Positions 1 through 9,269 are shown, counted from the stretch's first letter. The stretch: DNA of 64,000 bases from Carnobacterium sp. 17-4 (GCF_000195575.1 NC_015391.1:1046501-1110500), one strand, 5' to 3'. The notes: generated from the letters alone by a model not told the origin. Translations and numbers: made by a program.

Positions 1-1
1 T

Positions 2-229
2 GTATGGAAAAACTTGAAAATAATCGTAAAAAAAGCTGGAATAGAAAAAGAAGTGACACCTCATACGTTGCGTCATTCGTTTGCGACACATTTATTAGAA
101 AATGGAGCTGATTTAAGAGTGGTGCAAGAGTTGTTAGGTCATTCAGATATCTCCACAACTCAAATATATACTCATATTACTAAAAAAAGGATGTCAAGCG
201 TTTACAAAACCTATCATCCCAGAGCTTGA
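2..229 (+). CDS. xerD: Site-specific tyrosine recombinase XerD, C-terminal fragment
   Basis: The reading frame is already open at the window edge, so only the last ~75 residues are present. They carry the end of a tyrosine recombinase catalytic domain: the [10 protein letters not shown] box with its Arg and His, the [10 protein letters not shown] segment, and the nucleophile Tyr in QIYTH. XerC/XerD pairs resolve chromosome dimers at dif near the terminus. XerD is preferred over XerC or a phage integrase because the motifs are very canonical and deoB-punA follows, as in Bacillus-type genomes where xerD (ripX) precedes the same genes. A TTG at 14 is internal, not the true start. Confidence 0.8.
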   Translation, partial: VWKNLKIIVKKAGIEKEVTPHTLRHSFATHLLENGADLRVVQELLGHSDISTTQIYTHITKKRMSSVYKTYHPRA

Positions 230-321
230 AAAATAAAGTATTCAGAATTTTGCTCGCTTTATTGTGTACTTTTTACTATAATGAGAATGTAGAAACCTAT
301 TATTAGGAGGATGAAGATCGA

Positions 322-1491
322 ATGTCATACAAAAGAGTGCATTTAATCGTTATGGATTCAGTTGGTATTGGTGAAGCACCTGATGCTGATAAATTTAATG
401 ATTTAGGAAGCGATACTTTAGGTCACATTGCGCAAGAAGCTGGCCTGACAATACCTCATCTAGAACAATTAGGACTTGGAAACATTAAACAGTTGAAAGG
501 TGTTCGCAGTGTTGCAGATAGTTTAGGGTATTATACTAAATTAGAAGAAGTGTCAGTAGGTAAAGATACTATGACTGGACATTGGGAAATTATGGGGCTG
601 AATATTCAAACTCCATTTCGTGTTTTTCCGGAAGGTTTTCCAGATGATTTATTAAAAAAAATTGAAGATTTTTCAGGTCGTAAAATTGTTGGGAACAAGC
701 CAGCAAGTGGGACAGCTATCCTTGATGAATATGGACAGCACCAATTAGAAACAGGAGATTTGATTATCTATACTTCAGCAGACCCTGTGCTACAAATTGC
801 AGCTCATGAAGAGGTTATTCCCTTAGAAGAGTTATACCGTATATGTCAATTTGTAAGAGATATTACAAAAGAGGATCCTTACATGATTGGTAGAATTATT
901 GCTCGCCCATACATTGGGGAACCGGGTAATTTCTCAAGAACAAGCGGACGTCATGACTATGCGTTAGATCCTTTTGGCAAAACCGTCTTAAATCATTTAA
1001 GCGAAGCTGGAAAAGAAGTAATCGCAATTGGTAAAATCAATGACATTTATAATGGAAAAGGTATTACGGATTCTGTACGTACGGAAGACAATATGGATGG
1101 TGTAGACAAATTATTGACCGTTATGGACAAAGATTTTGAAGGCCTTAGCTTCTTAAATCTTGTTGATTTTGATGCCAAGTTTGGGCATCGTCGCGATGTT
1201 GCAGGCTATGGTCAAGCGATAGATGAATTTGATGATCGAATTGATGAAATTGTTGGAAAATTAAAAGAAGACGATTTATTGTTGATTACAGCTGACCACG
1301 GAAATGATCCGACAGCTCCTGGAACAGACCATACAAGAGAATATGTTCCTTTACTAGCGTATTCCCCATCTATGAAAGGGCATGGCGAAATTCCTCAAGG
1401 ACACTTTGCTGATATTGGAGCAACTATTGCAGAGAACTTCCATGTTCAAGATACTGGTTTTGGGAAAAGTTTCTTAAAGGAATTAAAATAA
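322..1491 (+). CDS. deoB: Phosphopentomutase DeoB
   Basis: This enzyme interconverts ribose-1-phosphate and ribose-5-phosphate (and the deoxy forms), linking nucleoside breakdown to the pentose phosphate pathway. The 389 residues have the alkaline-phosphatase-superfamily layout: metal-binding Asp in [12 protein letters not shown] at the N-terminus, [10 protein letters not shown] around residues 80-89 with the Thr that is phosphorylated in the Bacillus cereus enzyme (Thr85), and the metal ligands of TADHGND and GTDHTREY in the C-terminal third. An AGGAGG at 305-310 fits the ATG at 322. punA follows after 24 bp, so the two form a purine nucleoside salvage operon: PunA releases the sugar phosphate that DeoB isomerises. 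A TATAAT at 277-282 may be the -10 box; no good -35 was seen. Confidence 0.96.
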   Translation: MSYKRVHLIVMDSVGIGEAPDADKFNDLGSDTLGHIAQEAGLTIPHLEQLGLGNIKQLKGVRSVADSLGYYTKLEEVSVGKDTMTGHWEIMGLNIQTPFRVFPEGFPDDLLKKIEDFSGRKIVGNKPASGTAILDEYGQHQLETGDLIIYTSADPVLQIAAHEEVIPLEELYRICQFVRDITKEDPYMIGRIIARPYIGEPGNFSRTSGRHDYALDPFGKTVLNHLSEAGKEVIAIGKINDIYNGKGITDSVRTEDNMDGVDKLLTVMDKDFEGLSFLNLVDFDAKFGHRRDVAGYGQAIDEFDDRIDEIVGKLKEDDLLLITADHGNDPTAPGTDHTREYVPLLAYSPSMKGHGEIPQGHFADIGATIAENFHVQDTGFGKSFLKELK

Positions 1492-1515
1492 AAAAAGAAT
1501 TATTGGAGGACGGTT

Positions 1516-2337
1516 ATGACTACCGCAATTTTAAATAAAATAAATGAAGCAAAAAATTACATCCTAGAAAAAGGCGTTCAAAATATCGAAATTGGCTTAA
1601 TTTTAGGATCAGGATTAGGTGAGTTGGGCGACGAAGTTGAAAATGCAATTGCAATTTCTTACAGTGAAATTCCTCATTTTCCTGTTTCAACTGTAGAAGG
1701 TCATGCTGGACAATTAGTATATGGAACTCTTGGTGGTAAAAAAGTACTAGCTATGCAAGGTCGTTTTCATTTTTATGAAGGCTACTCTTTAGAAGAAGTA
1801 ACTTTTCCAATCCGTGTAATGAAAGCCTTAGGTATTCATTCACTAATCGTTACAAATGCTGCTGGTGGAGTCAACGCTGACTTCACACCGGGGGAATTGA
1901 TGATGATTACAGATCAAATTAACTATACAGGTGTAAATCCTTTGATTGGACCAAATGATGCCTCTATGGGGCCACGCTTTACGGATATGAGCCATGCTTA
2001 CGATTTAGCGTATCAAGAAACTGTCCGTTCTGTAGCGAAAGACATGAATATCGACCTGAAAGAAGGCGTTTATATCGGGTTTTCTGGACCTACTTACGAA
2101 ACACCTGCAGAGATAAAAATGGTTCGTCTTTTCGGAGCAGATGCAGTAGGGATGTCAACCGTTCCTGAAGTCATAGTAGCAAAACATGCTGATATGAGAG
2201 TAATCGGTATTTCATGTATCACTAATTTAGCAGCAGGTATGCAAGCTCAATTAAATCATGAAGAAGTTGTTGAAACTACTCAACGTGTTAAACATACGTT
2301 TAAAGCATTTGTAAAAAATATCCTTTCAGAAATGTAA
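1516..2337 (+). CDS. punA: Purine nucleoside phosphorylase I (PunA/PupG, trimeric class)
   Basis: Cleaves inosine and guanosine with phosphate to free base plus ribose-1-phosphate. At 273 residues it is the usual length of the low-molecular-mass, homotrimeric class. Visible motifs are the phosphate-binding LILGSGLGEL near residue 30, VEGHAGQLVYG near 65, TNAAGGV near 117, and YIGFSGPTYETPAEI, which binds the base. A GGAGG lies just upstream of the ATG. It is cotranscribed behind deoB and ends before a terminator hairpin. A second, unrelated-fold-class phosphorylase (deoD) lies at about 46.9 kb, giving the cell both substrate ranges. Confidence 0.95.
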   Translation: MTTAILNKINEAKNYILEKGVQNIEIGLILGSGLGELGDEVENAIAISYSEIPHFPVSTVEGHAGQLVYGTLGGKKVLAMQGRFHFYEGYSLEEVTFPIRVMKALGIHSLIVTNAAGGVNADFTPGELMMITDQINYTGVNPLIGPNDASMGPRFTDMSHAYDLAYQETVRSVAKDMNIDLKEGVYIGFSGPTYETPAEIKMVRLFGADAVGMSTVPEVIVAKHADMRVIGISCITNLAAGMQAQLNHEEVVETTQRVKHTFKAFVKNILSEM

Positions 2338-2350
2338 TCAGACAATACAA

Positions 2351-2407
2351 AGAGAAACTGTGAAAAGCTATGGTTTATTAGCCGTAACTTAATCAGTTTC
2401 TCTTTTG
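2351..2407 (+). terminator. Terminator after deoB-punA
   Basis: Ten-base arms AGAGAAACTG and CAGTTTCTCT at 2351-2360 and 2394-2403 face each other across a 33-nt loop and lead into a short T-rich stretch. The loop is long, so strength is uncertain. Confidence 0.6.
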
Positions 2408-2466
2408 TTCATCTCTGGATCAAGTTTAAAAAATGTGACATTATAGGTTTATTAAAGGTATAGGCC

Positions 2467-2490
2467 TGCATTGAGAAATGCTTTTTTTTG
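2467..2490 (+). terminator. Small hairpin with eight-T tract ahead of lysA
   Basis: Arms GCATT and AATGC flank a GAGA tetraloop at 2468-2481 and are followed by eight T residues. The five-base stem is short. It could be a backup terminator for punA or a weak attenuator in the lysA leader. The 140-bp leader does not show the conserved core of a lysine riboswitch. Confidence 0.4.
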
Positions 2491-2545
2491 TGTTAAAGTA
2501 AGTAAAGCAAAAAACAAGAGAAATTGAAATGAGGATAGTCGATTA

Positions 2546-3862
2546 ATGGATGAAAGATTACTAACGGGCACAATGAGAATGAATGAAGCTAATCATTTAG
2601 AAATTGGCGGCGTAGATACAGTTTCATTGGTTGAAAAATATGGAACACCAGTCTACGTATACGATATTTCTCAAATAAAATACAAAGCACGTACATTCAA
2701 AAAGGCTTTTCAAGATCGTAACATCAAAGCTCAAGTTGCTTATGCCAGTAAAGCATTTTCTTGTTTGGCAGTCTATCAGTTAATGGCAAAAGAAGAAATG
2801 TCATTAGATGTTGTTTCTGGTGGAGAGTTATTTACAGCTATCCAAGCAGAATACCCAAATAAAAAGATCCATTTTCATGGGAACAATAAATCAGATTCAG
2901 AAATTATTGCAGCTTTGGATTATGACATTGGTTGCTTTGTTGTCGATAATTTTTATGAATTAAGTAAATTGAATGAATATACTAAACAACGCCAACAAAA
3001 AGTGTCTGTTCTATTAAGGGTAACTCCTGGAGTTGAAGCTCATACTCATGAATACATCACTACTGGACAGACCGATTCTAAATTTGGGTTTGATCTAGAA
3101 AATGGCCAAGCACAGCAAGCCTTAGAAATGTCTTTGGAAATGCCTTATATTGATGTAATGGGTTTGCATTGTCATATTGGTTCACAGATTTTTGAAACAG
3201 ACGGTTTTAGTCTAGCGATTGATAAACTAATGATACAGTCAAAAGAATGGCAAGTATTGTTTGATTTTCAATTGCGCGTTTTAAACGTTGGTGGAGGTTT
3301 TGGTATTAGATATACTTCTGAAGATGAGCCGTTGCCAATTGAAGACTATGTAAATAACTTAATTGATGAAGTTCAGTCTGTTTCAGAAAAAATACAATTG
3401 CCAATGCCTGAAATCTGGATTGAACCAGGTCGTAGTCTAGTAGGAGATGCAGGGATCACTTTATATCAAGTCGGTTCGCAAAAATTGATACCGGATGTTC
3501 GAAACTATTTAGCCATTGATGGCGGTATGACGGATAACATCAGACCAGCCTTATACGATGCGAAATATACAGGAGTTTTGGCTAATCGTGTAGCAGATGC
3601 AGTAGAAGAAACTTACTCTATAGCTGGGAAATGTTGTGAGTCTGGAGATATGTTAATTTGGGATTTGCCACTGCCAAAAGCAGATGCCACTGACATTTTA
3701 GCTGTATTTAGTACTGGTGCTTATGGTTATGCAATGGCAAGCAATTACAACCGCATTCCAAGACCACCAGTAGTTTTTGTTGAAAATGGAAAAGATTTTT
3801 TGGCTATTAAGCGAGAAAGTTATGCAGACTTAATGAGATTAGATTGCTCTCTGTATCAATAG
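2546..3862 (+). CDS. lysA: Diaminopimelate decarboxylase
   Basis: Last step of lysine synthesis: meso-diaminopimelate to L-lysine and CO2, PLP-dependent. The 438 residues have the fold-III decarboxylase signature: Schiff-base Lys in VAYASKAFSC (residue 69), HCHIGSQ near 210, the glycine-rich phosphate loop LNVGGGFGIRY, EPGRSLVGDAG, the catalytic CCESGD motif and the closing GAYGYAMASNYN. The ATG follows GAGGATAG. It stands alone here; dapB of the same pathway is 20 kb away. Because meso-diaminopimelate is also the peptidoglycan cross-linking residue in many relatives, LysA competes with wall synthesis for it. Confidence 0.97.
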   Translation: MDERLLTGTMRMNEANHLEIGGVDTVSLVEKYGTPVYVYDISQIKYKARTFKKAFQDRNIKAQVAYASKAFSCLAVYQLMAKEEMSLDVVSGGELFTAIQAEYPNKKIHFHGNNKSDSEIIAALDYDIGCFVVDNFYELSKLNEYTKQRQQKVSVLLRVTPGVEAHTHEYITTGQTDSKFGFDLENGQAQQALEMSLEMPYIDVMGLHCHIGSQIFETDGFSLAIDKLMIQSKEWQVLFDFQLRVLNVGGGFGIRYTSEDEPLPIEDYVNNLIDEVQSVSEKIQLPMPEIWIEPGRSLVGDAGITLYQVGSQKLIPDVRNYLAIDGGMTDNIRPALYDAKYTGVLANRVADAVEETYSIAGKCCESGDMLIWDLPLPKADATDILAVFSTGAYGYAMASNYNRIPRPPVVFVENGKDFLAIKRESYADLMRLDCSLYQ

Positions 3863-3911
3863 ATAGGCACTAATCGGTAGTACTGCAAGCTTAAAGCGCT
3901 AGGAGGAAATT

Positions 3912-4319
3912 ATGTTACTCGATTACAAAAATGACTATGAAAAAATTTCAATGGGATTACTCTCATTCGTTCCAGATTTAAAAGACGTTTCACGTTTGCA
4001 AGATGAAATGGATTGGTATCAAAGTAAAGAAGATCGTAAACTTTATTTATGGAAAAGTGAGGACACTCAGGATATCATAGGTGTAATAGGCGTAGAAATT
4101 GGGAATGACATGATACTGTTAAGGCATATTTCAATCAATCCTTCATTTAGAAATGAAGGCATTAGTTATAAAATGTTAGAAGCTTTAGAACGTCGTTTTC
4201 CACAAAAAAAAATAATGGGAACATTAGAAACGTCCGCTTTGGTTGCTAAGTGGGAACAAGAAAAAAGTAAACAAAACCAACAGCAGATCTTAGTAACTGA
4301 TGAAAAAGGCGAGGGTTAG
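3912..4319 (+). CDS. ribT: GNAT-family acetyltransferase, RibT-like
   Basis: A 135-residue protein with a single GNAT fold. The N-terminal stretch KISMGLLSFVPDLKD and the segment IGVIGVEIGNDMILLRHISINPSFRNEGI match RibT of Bacillus subtilis as I remember it; NEGI occupies the acetyl-CoA pyrophosphate-binding position. RibT sits at the end of the riboflavin operon in Bacillus, just upstream of scpAB, and its substrate is not firmly established. Here rib genes are absent and it directly abuts scpA: its stop codon is adjacent to the scpA ATG, so translation is probably coupled. AGGAGG lies at 3901-3906. Confidence 0.75.
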   Translation: MLLDYKNDYEKISMGLLSFVPDLKDVSRLQDEMDWYQSKEDRKLYLWKSEDTQDIIGVIGVEIGNDMILLRHISINPSFRNEGISYKMLEALERRFPQKKIMGTLETSALVAKWEQEKSKQNQQQILVTDEKGEG

Positions 4320-5093
4320 ATGTCATCTGATATAACTATAAAGATTGATGCATTTGAAGGGCCGTTAGACTTATTGCTACACTTAATTAAACATTTAGAA
4401 ATCGATATTTACGATATCCCAATTGCTGATGTAACGTCACAATATTTAAATTACATTCGAGCAATGAAAGTATTGCAACTAGATGTTGCAGGCGATTATT
4501 TAGTTATGGCTGCTACGTTAATGGCCATTAAAAGCAAACTTCTATTGCCTAAACAGGAGATCGATGCAGATCAAGAAGATGAAGGTTTTTATGATTCTGG
4601 CGAAGATCCCCGAGATGCCTTAGTAGAACAATTGTTAGAATACAAAAAATTTAAATCAGCTGCCGCTTTACTAAAAGTAAAAGAAGAAGAACGAAGTCAG
4701 TATTTTTCTAAGGAGCCAGCTAATTTAGAGCTGTTACAAGAAAAAGTTCCTCTTGAACCTCTTCAAATCAGTACATTTGATTTAGTAGCTGCTTTTCAAG
4801 AAATGTTTAATAAGAAAATGAAAAAGGTTCCTTTACAAACAAAAATTAAAGCTGAAGAGACTTCTATTAATGAAAAAATGGATTTTATCATGGGGAAACT
4901 AAGAAATGTAAAAGCCAATCAAGGAGTTTTGTTTGCAGGTTTTTTTGAAGAGCCAACAAAAAATGAAATGGTAACGACCTTTATGGCTTTACTTGAACTC
5001 ATTAAGGAGAAAGATATTTACATTCAACAAGAAATAACCTATGGAGATATTATTGTCTATCCATCAGAAACAGAAGAAATAGGTGATGAGTAG
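4320..5093 (+). CDS. scpA: Segregation and condensation protein A (kleisin)
   Basis: ScpA is the kleisin subunit of the bacterial SMC-ScpA-ScpB condensin that compacts and segregates the chromosome. At 257 residues it is a normal length. The N-terminal FEGPLDLLLHLIKHLEIDIYDIPI is the diagnostic helical domain that binds the SMC neck, and the C-terminal winged helix (roughly residues 170-250) binds the SMC head. The acidic linker DADQEDEGFYDSGEDP around residues 81-100 is typical. Its start follows the ribT stop without a gap, and scpB starts one base after its own stop. Confidence 0.97.
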   Translation: MSSDITIKIDAFEGPLDLLLHLIKHLEIDIYDIPIADVTSQYLNYIRAMKVLQLDVAGDYLVMAATLMAIKSKLLLPKQEIDADQEDEGFYDSGEDPRDALVEQLLEYKKFKSAAALLKVKEEERSQYFSKEPANLELLQEKVPLEPLQISTFDLVAAFQEMFNKKMKKVPLQTKIKAEETSINEKMDFIMGKLRNVKANQGVLFAGFFEEPTKNEMVTTFMALLELIKEKDIYIQQEITYGDIIVYPSETEEIGDE

Positions 5094-5094
5094 T

Positions 5095-5667
5095 ATGGAT
5101 GAATTAGCAGCAATTGAAGCACTGCTCTTTGTAGCTGGAGATGAAGGGATGACACTAGAGGAAATTTCGAGTCTTTTAGAGTGTTCAACTCAACAAGCGT
5201 ATCAATTTTTAATGCGACTTCAAAAAGAGTATGAAACGATGACTGCCAGAGGGCTGATGTTGCTTGAAGTAGGAAATCAGTATCAACTAGCGACTAAAAA
5301 AGAGTATGCAGATGTCATAAAAAAATATGCTATCTCACCTTTAACCACTAACCTTTCACAGGCAGCATTAGAAACACTTGCTATTATAGCCTATAAGCAG
5401 CCTTTGACTCGTATGGAGATTGATGAGATACGAGGAGTACAAACAAGCGGAGCACTACAAAAACTCACTCTTAGAGGATTGATTGAACCAAAAGGACGAG
5501 CAGAAGGTCCTGGAAGAGCTATTTTATATGGGACTTCGGACTATTTTATGGATTACTTTGGTCTTAAAGATTTAAATGAATTACCTAAGATAACTGAATT
5601 AGAAACTGAAGCTAGCGAAAAAGAATCAGATTTATTTTTTGAACGTTTTAACCAGCAGTTTGAATAA
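5095..5667 (+). CDS. scpB: Segregation and condensation protein B
   Basis: ScpB forms a dimer of tandem winged-helix domains on the ScpA kleisin. It is recognised from MDELAAIEALLFVAGDEGMT at the start and from LETLAIIAYKQPLTRMEI plus EIRGVQTSGALQKL in the second winged helix. I chose ATG 5095 because AGGTGA at 5081-5086 sits 8 bases upstream; earlier in-frame GTG/ATG codons at 5083 and 5086 lie inside this Shine-Dalgarno and within scpA. That leaves one base between the scpA stop and the scpB start, so translation is coupled. The acidic C-terminal tail after about residue 165 is usual. Confidence 0.95.
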   Translation: MDELAAIEALLFVAGDEGMTLEEISSLLECSTQQAYQFLMRLQKEYETMTARGLMLLEVGNQYQLATKKEYADVIKKYAISPLTTNLSQAALETLAIIAYKQPLTRMEIDEIRGVQTSGALQKLTLRGLIEPKGRAEGPGRAILYGTSDYFMDYFGLKDLNELPKITELETEASEKESDLFFERFNQQFE

Positions 5668-5700
5668 GAATAAAAAATAGAGTTGTACGAAGGAGAAATT

Positions 5701-6438
5701 ATGGAAAGATTGCAAAAAGTTTTAGCTCATGCGGGGGTTGCCTCGCGTCGTAAATCAGAGGAACTTATTTCTAAGGGACATGTTAAAGTAAATGGAAAAG
5801 TTGTTAAAGAAATGGGAATTCAAATTGGGAATTCTGATGTAGTAGAAGTAGATGGAGTTCCAATTTATAGAGAAGAACCGGTCTATTTTTTATTAAATAA
5901 ACCTAGAAATATGATTACAGCCGTTTCAGATGATAAGGGACGACCTGTAGTAACGGATTTATTTACTAATATAGAGCAACGAATTTACCCGGTAGGCCGA
6001 TTAGACTATGACACAACAGGAGCATTGATGTTAACAAATGACGGAGAACTTTCCCAATTATTGATGCATCCCAAGTATCAAATAGATAAAACGTATGTGG
6101 CTAAAGTAAAAGGTTTAGTCGATAGAAAGGCACTGAATAAGCTTGAAAAAGGGATCGTTATTGAAGGTAAAAAAACGGCACCAGCTAAAGCTAAAATCCT
6201 TTCGGCTGATCGAGCAAAAGATATTACTATGGTCGAATTAACCATACATGAAGGTCGCAATAGACAAGTGAAAAACATGTTTCAAGCTATTGGCCATCCA
6301 GTAGAAAAATTAAAAAGAGAATCTTATGGCACATTAACGTTGGACGGATTGCAAACAGGCGAATGGCGTGAATTAAAGACATTTGAAATCTATCAATTGC
6401 GTAATTCAGCAACTCAAGAAGAAAACAAAACAAAGTAA
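5701..6438 (+). CDS. rluB: 23S rRNA pseudouridine synthase RluB family
   Basis: Isomerises a uridine of 23S rRNA (position 2605 region in E. coli numbering) to pseudouridine. An S4 RNA-binding domain fills residues 2-60 (RLQKVLAHAGVASRRKSEELI). The RsuA-type catalytic domain follows, with the catalytic Asp102 in VGRLDYDTTGALMLTNDG and the TIHEGRNRQVKNMF motif near residue 185. The ATG at 5701 is preferred over an in-frame TTG at 5683 because GAAGGAG lies between them at the proper distance. It follows scpAB, as in Bacillus where rluB is also between scp and res genes. Confidence 0.92.
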   Translation: MERLQKVLAHAGVASRRKSEELISKGHVKVNGKVVKEMGIQIGNSDVVEVDGVPIYREEPVYFLLNKPRNMITAVSDDKGRPVVTDLFTNIEQRIYPVGRLDYDTTGALMLTNDGELSQLLMHPKYQIDKTYVAKVKGLVDRKALNKLEKGIVIEGKKTAPAKAKILSADRAKDITMVELTIHEGRNRQVKNMFQAIGHPVEKLKRESYGTLTLDGLQTGEWRELKTFEIYQLRNSATQEENKTK

Positions 6439-6448
6439 ATAAATGCGT

Positions 6449-6483
6449 AAAGAGCTTGGATAAAAAATCAAGCTCTTTTTTTA
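6449..6483 (+). terminator. Terminator after rluB
   Basis: Nine-base arms AAGAGCTTG and CAAGCTCTT (6450-6458, 6469-6477) with a 10-nt A-rich loop run straight into a T tract. It closes the ribT-scpA-scpB-rluB unit. Confidence 0.88.
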
Positions 6484-6528
6484 TAAACAAATAAATGAAG
6501 CAGTTTTTTTAGAGTACGTACTTCTTTT

Positions 6529-6600
6529 TGAGAACGTTTTAGTATTTCACCAAGGAATTATGTCAATTAGTTGAAAATTGCAACAAATGTTGTGTATACT
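6529..6600 (+). promoter_or_regulatory. Promoter of resDE-like operon, with a partial cre-like site
   Basis: TTGAAA at 6571-6576 and TATACT at 6595-6600 are separated by 18 bases and would start transcription about 50 bases before the ResD-like ATG. Upstream, TGAGAACGTTTTAG at 6529-6542 matches 12 of 14 positions of the CcpA consensus TGWNANCGNTNWCA but lacks the final CA. An AGTACGTACT palindrome lies at 6513-6522. CcpA control of res genes is known in Bacillus; here it is only a suggestion. Confidence 0.45.
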
Positions 6601-6659
6601 GATATTAGACTAAATTACTATAGGTAAGTGCTACAGGAAAATAATGAGGTGGAAATATA

Positions 6660-7385
6660 ATGGGAAATGATGCAATGCATCTATTAGTAGTAGATGACGA
6701 AGATCGTATTCGTAGACTATTAAAAATGTATTTAGAGAGAGAAAATTATGTTATTTCTGAAGCTGATAATGGAGAAGATGCTGTTAAGATGGCTTTAGAA
6801 AATGATTACGATTTAATCCTGCTAGATTTGATGCTTCCTAAAATGGATGGTATTCAAGCTGCTGAGAAAATAAGAGAAAGTAAAAATACTCCGATTATGA
6901 TGTTGACCGCTAAAGGGGAAGAAGTTAGTCGTATAGAGGGATTTGAAGTTGGTGCAGATGATTATATTGTTAAACCATTTAGTCCAAGAGAAGTTGTTTT
7001 AAGAGTATCGGCTATTCTAAAAAGAACCCAAAGCGGAAAACCAAAAGAAAAAGATAATCCTGATTTAATTAAAATGCCTCATTTTGAAATAGATGACCAA
7101 TCTCATCGTGTCTTGGCAGATGGAAACGCTGTTAACTTGACTCCAAAGGAATATGATTTATTATTGTATCTAGCACAATCTCCGGATCAAATTTTTGGAA
7201 GAGAACAACTCTTACGTGAAGTATGGAAGTATGAGTTTTTTGGCGATTTAAGAACGGTAGATACTCATGTTAAGCGCTTAAGAGAAAAATTAACGAAGCA
7301 TTCTGAACCGGCCGCAAAAATGATTGTGACCGTATGGGGTCTTGGTTATAAATTTAATTCTTTTCCAGAAGAATCTGAAAAGTAG
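6660..7385 (+). CDS. resD: ResD/SrrA-type response regulator
   Basis: A 241-residue OmpR-family regulator. The receiver domain (residues 7-120) has the acidic pocket VVDDEDR, the phospho-acceptor Asp56 in LLDLMLPKMDG and the conserved Lys in IVKPFSPRE. The C-terminal winged helix (about 135-235) includes LTPKEYDLLLYLA and VDTHVKRLREKL and binds DNA. ResD/SrrA controls respiration and low-oxygen responses in Bacillus and Staphylococcus. Assignment rests on similarity and on the position after rluB, the same place resD occupies in Bacillus. GAGGTGG precedes the ATG, and the kinase gene starts 8 bases after its stop. What it controls here is unknown because no cytochrome genes are nearby. Confidence 0.8.
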   Translation: MGNDAMHLLVVDDEDRIRRLLKMYLERENYVISEADNGEDAVKMALENDYDLILLDLMLPKMDGIQAAEKIRESKNTPIMMLTAKGEEVSRIEGFEVGADDYIVKPFSPREVVLRVSAILKRTQSGKPKEKDNPDLIKMPHFEIDDQSHRVLADGNAVNLTPKEYDLLLYLAQSPDQIFGREQLLREVWKYEFFGDLRTVDTHVKRLREKLTKHSEPAAKMIVTVWGLGYKFNSFPEESEK

Positions 7386-7393
7386 GTTGGGAT

Positions 7394-9190
7394 ATGTTTA
7401 GACTAAATAGCCTAGTAACCCGTACTTGGGTAGTAACCATGTTAGCTATAGGTTTTTGTTTTTTTACCTCAACTCAAGTATATGGAATGATTTATAAAAA
7501 AAATATTGAAGAAAATTATATAAAAGATTTTGAAAGTTCAATGGATACTATTGCAGCCATGTCTGAAGAAAATCCAAATTTTTTAATAGATAATTTAGAT
7601 AAAATAAGAGCTTTTAATTCACATCTTTTTTTAAGTATCCAACAAGGAGATGAACCTATAGTTTATTCTTCAAACATTGATTTGGATAAACAATTAAAAG
7701 CTATAGAAAAAGTTAAAGCTACCACTCAAGTGAACGCAGCATTAAATAGTGGAAAAGACGCTTTAGTTAAAGATGAAGTTAAATTTGATGGAAAATCAAA
7801 AACACCTTTCATCATGAAGATTAAGCATTTTAACCTTAATAATCAAGAGGGTAAACTGTACATCTATGGAGATTTATCATTTTTAAATAAAACCCATAGT
7901 AGAATGGCGATGTGGTCAATTGCGAATTTGATTCTTTATATCATAATAGGAATTTTATTGTTTTATTATTTCCAACGTAGACTAGGCCATCCTTTAACTC
8001 AATTGAGAGATATTGCTTACGATTATGCTAAAAATGATTTCTCAAAACAAACGCATTCGAATTACAAAGATGAGTTAGCTCAATTAGCGCTGGCTATGAA
8101 TAAGATGGGTAAATCATTGGAAGTAACAGGAGCAGCAACTAGACAAGAAAAAGAATTATTAGAAAATATTGTGACGTCCATCTCGACTGGAGTATTGTAT
8201 TACAATCAAGATAAAACATTGTTGATGTCTAATCCACTTGGAGATGAATACTTACAACACTTGTATCGATCAGATCAAGTGATGAAAACAATCATACCTG
8301 AAGTGTTAGAATATCGAATTGATTCTGTTATCAAATTTCCAGAAAAAGTAAGTTACGAAAACAATATCGATGATTATTATTACAATATAACGTTGATCCC
8401 ACTTTTTGATGAAAATTTAGAAAGTGTTCGTGGTGTATTGGTTTCTATTCAGGACATTACTAAAGAAAAACGACTTGATATTATGAGAAATGATTTTATC
8501 AACAATATATCTCATGAATTAAGAACACCGTTAGTTATGATTCAAGGATACAGTGAAGCTATTTTGGATGATGTAGCTGAAACACAAGAAGAAAAAAAAG
8601 AAATGGCTAAGATAATCGGTGAAGAATCTATTCGAATGAACCGTATGGTCAACGAAATGCTCGATAGTTCTAGAATGGAAGCGGGCTTTATTAATTTGAT
8701 TAAACTGGATGTACAGTTAGACGACTTTTTCAATAAGTTATTTACGCGATTTGCTACTATGTCTGAAAAAAATAATATTGAGATGAAATTGACGATTGAT
8801 CCTAATTTAGACTCTTATTATATGGATGAAGACAAAATGAACCAAGTATTTGTAAACTTGATAAATAATGCGATCAGACATACTAGTTTGTCAAATAAAG
8901 AAAATAAGAAAGTAGAAATTTGGGTTCATTTAGAAAAAATAATGGATGAAATTTTGATTGAAGTAAGGGATAACGGAACAGGAATTTCTGAAGAAGATGT
9001 TCCTTATGTTTTCGATCGATTTTATAAAGCTGATAAATCGCGTACTGTGATGAAAGGCAATAAAACAGGAACAGGAATCGGTTTATCCATTGTTAAAAAT
9101 ATTATAGAAGCACATGGCGGCTTTGTCGAAGTAAAAAGCGTTATAAATGAGCATACTACTTTTGTTGTTCATTTACCGTATATCGATTGA
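7394..9190 (+). CDS. resE: ResE/SrrB-type membrane sensor histidine kinase
   Basis: A 598-residue kinase with the full modular order: first membrane helix ~12-32, an extracytoplasmic sensor of ~135 residues, second helix ~174-192, HAMP ~193-245, a PAS domain ~258-355, HisKA with the phospho-acceptor His374 in NISHELRTPL, then the ATPase domain with N box NLINNAIRHTS, G1 VRDNGTGISEED, F box YVFDRFYKAD and G2 GTGIGLSIV. HAMP plus PAS matches ResE/SrrB/WalK-type kinases; the upstream partner and locus favour ResE. The Shine-Dalgarno (GTTGGG) is weak, suggesting coupling to resD translation. Confidence 0.8.
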   Translation: MFRLNSLVTRTWVVTMLAIGFCFFTSTQVYGMIYKKNIEENYIKDFESSMDTIAAMSEENPNFLIDNLDKIRAFNSHLFLSIQQGDEPIVYSSNIDLDKQLKAIEKVKATTQVNAALNSGKDALVKDEVKFDGKSKTPFIMKIKHFNLNNQEGKLYIYGDLSFLNKTHSRMAMWSIANLILYIIIGILLFYYFQRRLGHPLTQLRDIAYDYAKNDFSKQTHSNYKDELAQLALAMNKMGKSLEVTGAATRQEKELLENIVTSISTGVLYYNQDKTLLMSNPLGDEYLQHLYRSDQVMKTIIPEVLEYRIDSVIKFPEKVSYENNIDDYYYNITLIPLFDENLESVRGVLVSIQDITKEKRLDIMRNDFINNISHELRTPLVMIQGYSEAILDDVAETQEEKKEMAKIIGEESIRMNRMVNEMLDSSRMEAGFINLIKLDVQLDDFFNKLFTRFATMSEKNNIEMKLTIDPNLDSYYMDEDKMNQVFVNLINNAIRHTSLSNKENKKVEIWVHLEKIMDEILIEVRDNGTGISEEDVPYVFDRFYKADKSRTVMKGNKTGTGIGLSIVKNIIEAHGGFVEVKSVINEHTTFVVHLPYID

Positions 9191-9215
9191 TTCATTAATA
9201 AAAAGTAAGTAACTA

Positions 9216-9244
9216 TTGATTTTTCTTTTATTATGATATACAAT
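9216..9244 (+). promoter_or_regulatory. Promoter of ribU riboswitch transcript
   Basis: TTGATT at 9216-9221 and TACAAT at 9239-9244 have a 17-base spacer and lie about 25 bases ahead of the FMN riboswitch. Confidence 0.6.
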
Positions 9245-9269
9245 TAAAATGTTAAAAAAAATATAAAGA

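Noticed and set aside
2404-2545. Lysine riboswitch ahead of lysA
   Set aside because: The gap is only about 140 bp and lacks the conserved L-box core; only a small hairpin with a T tract is present.
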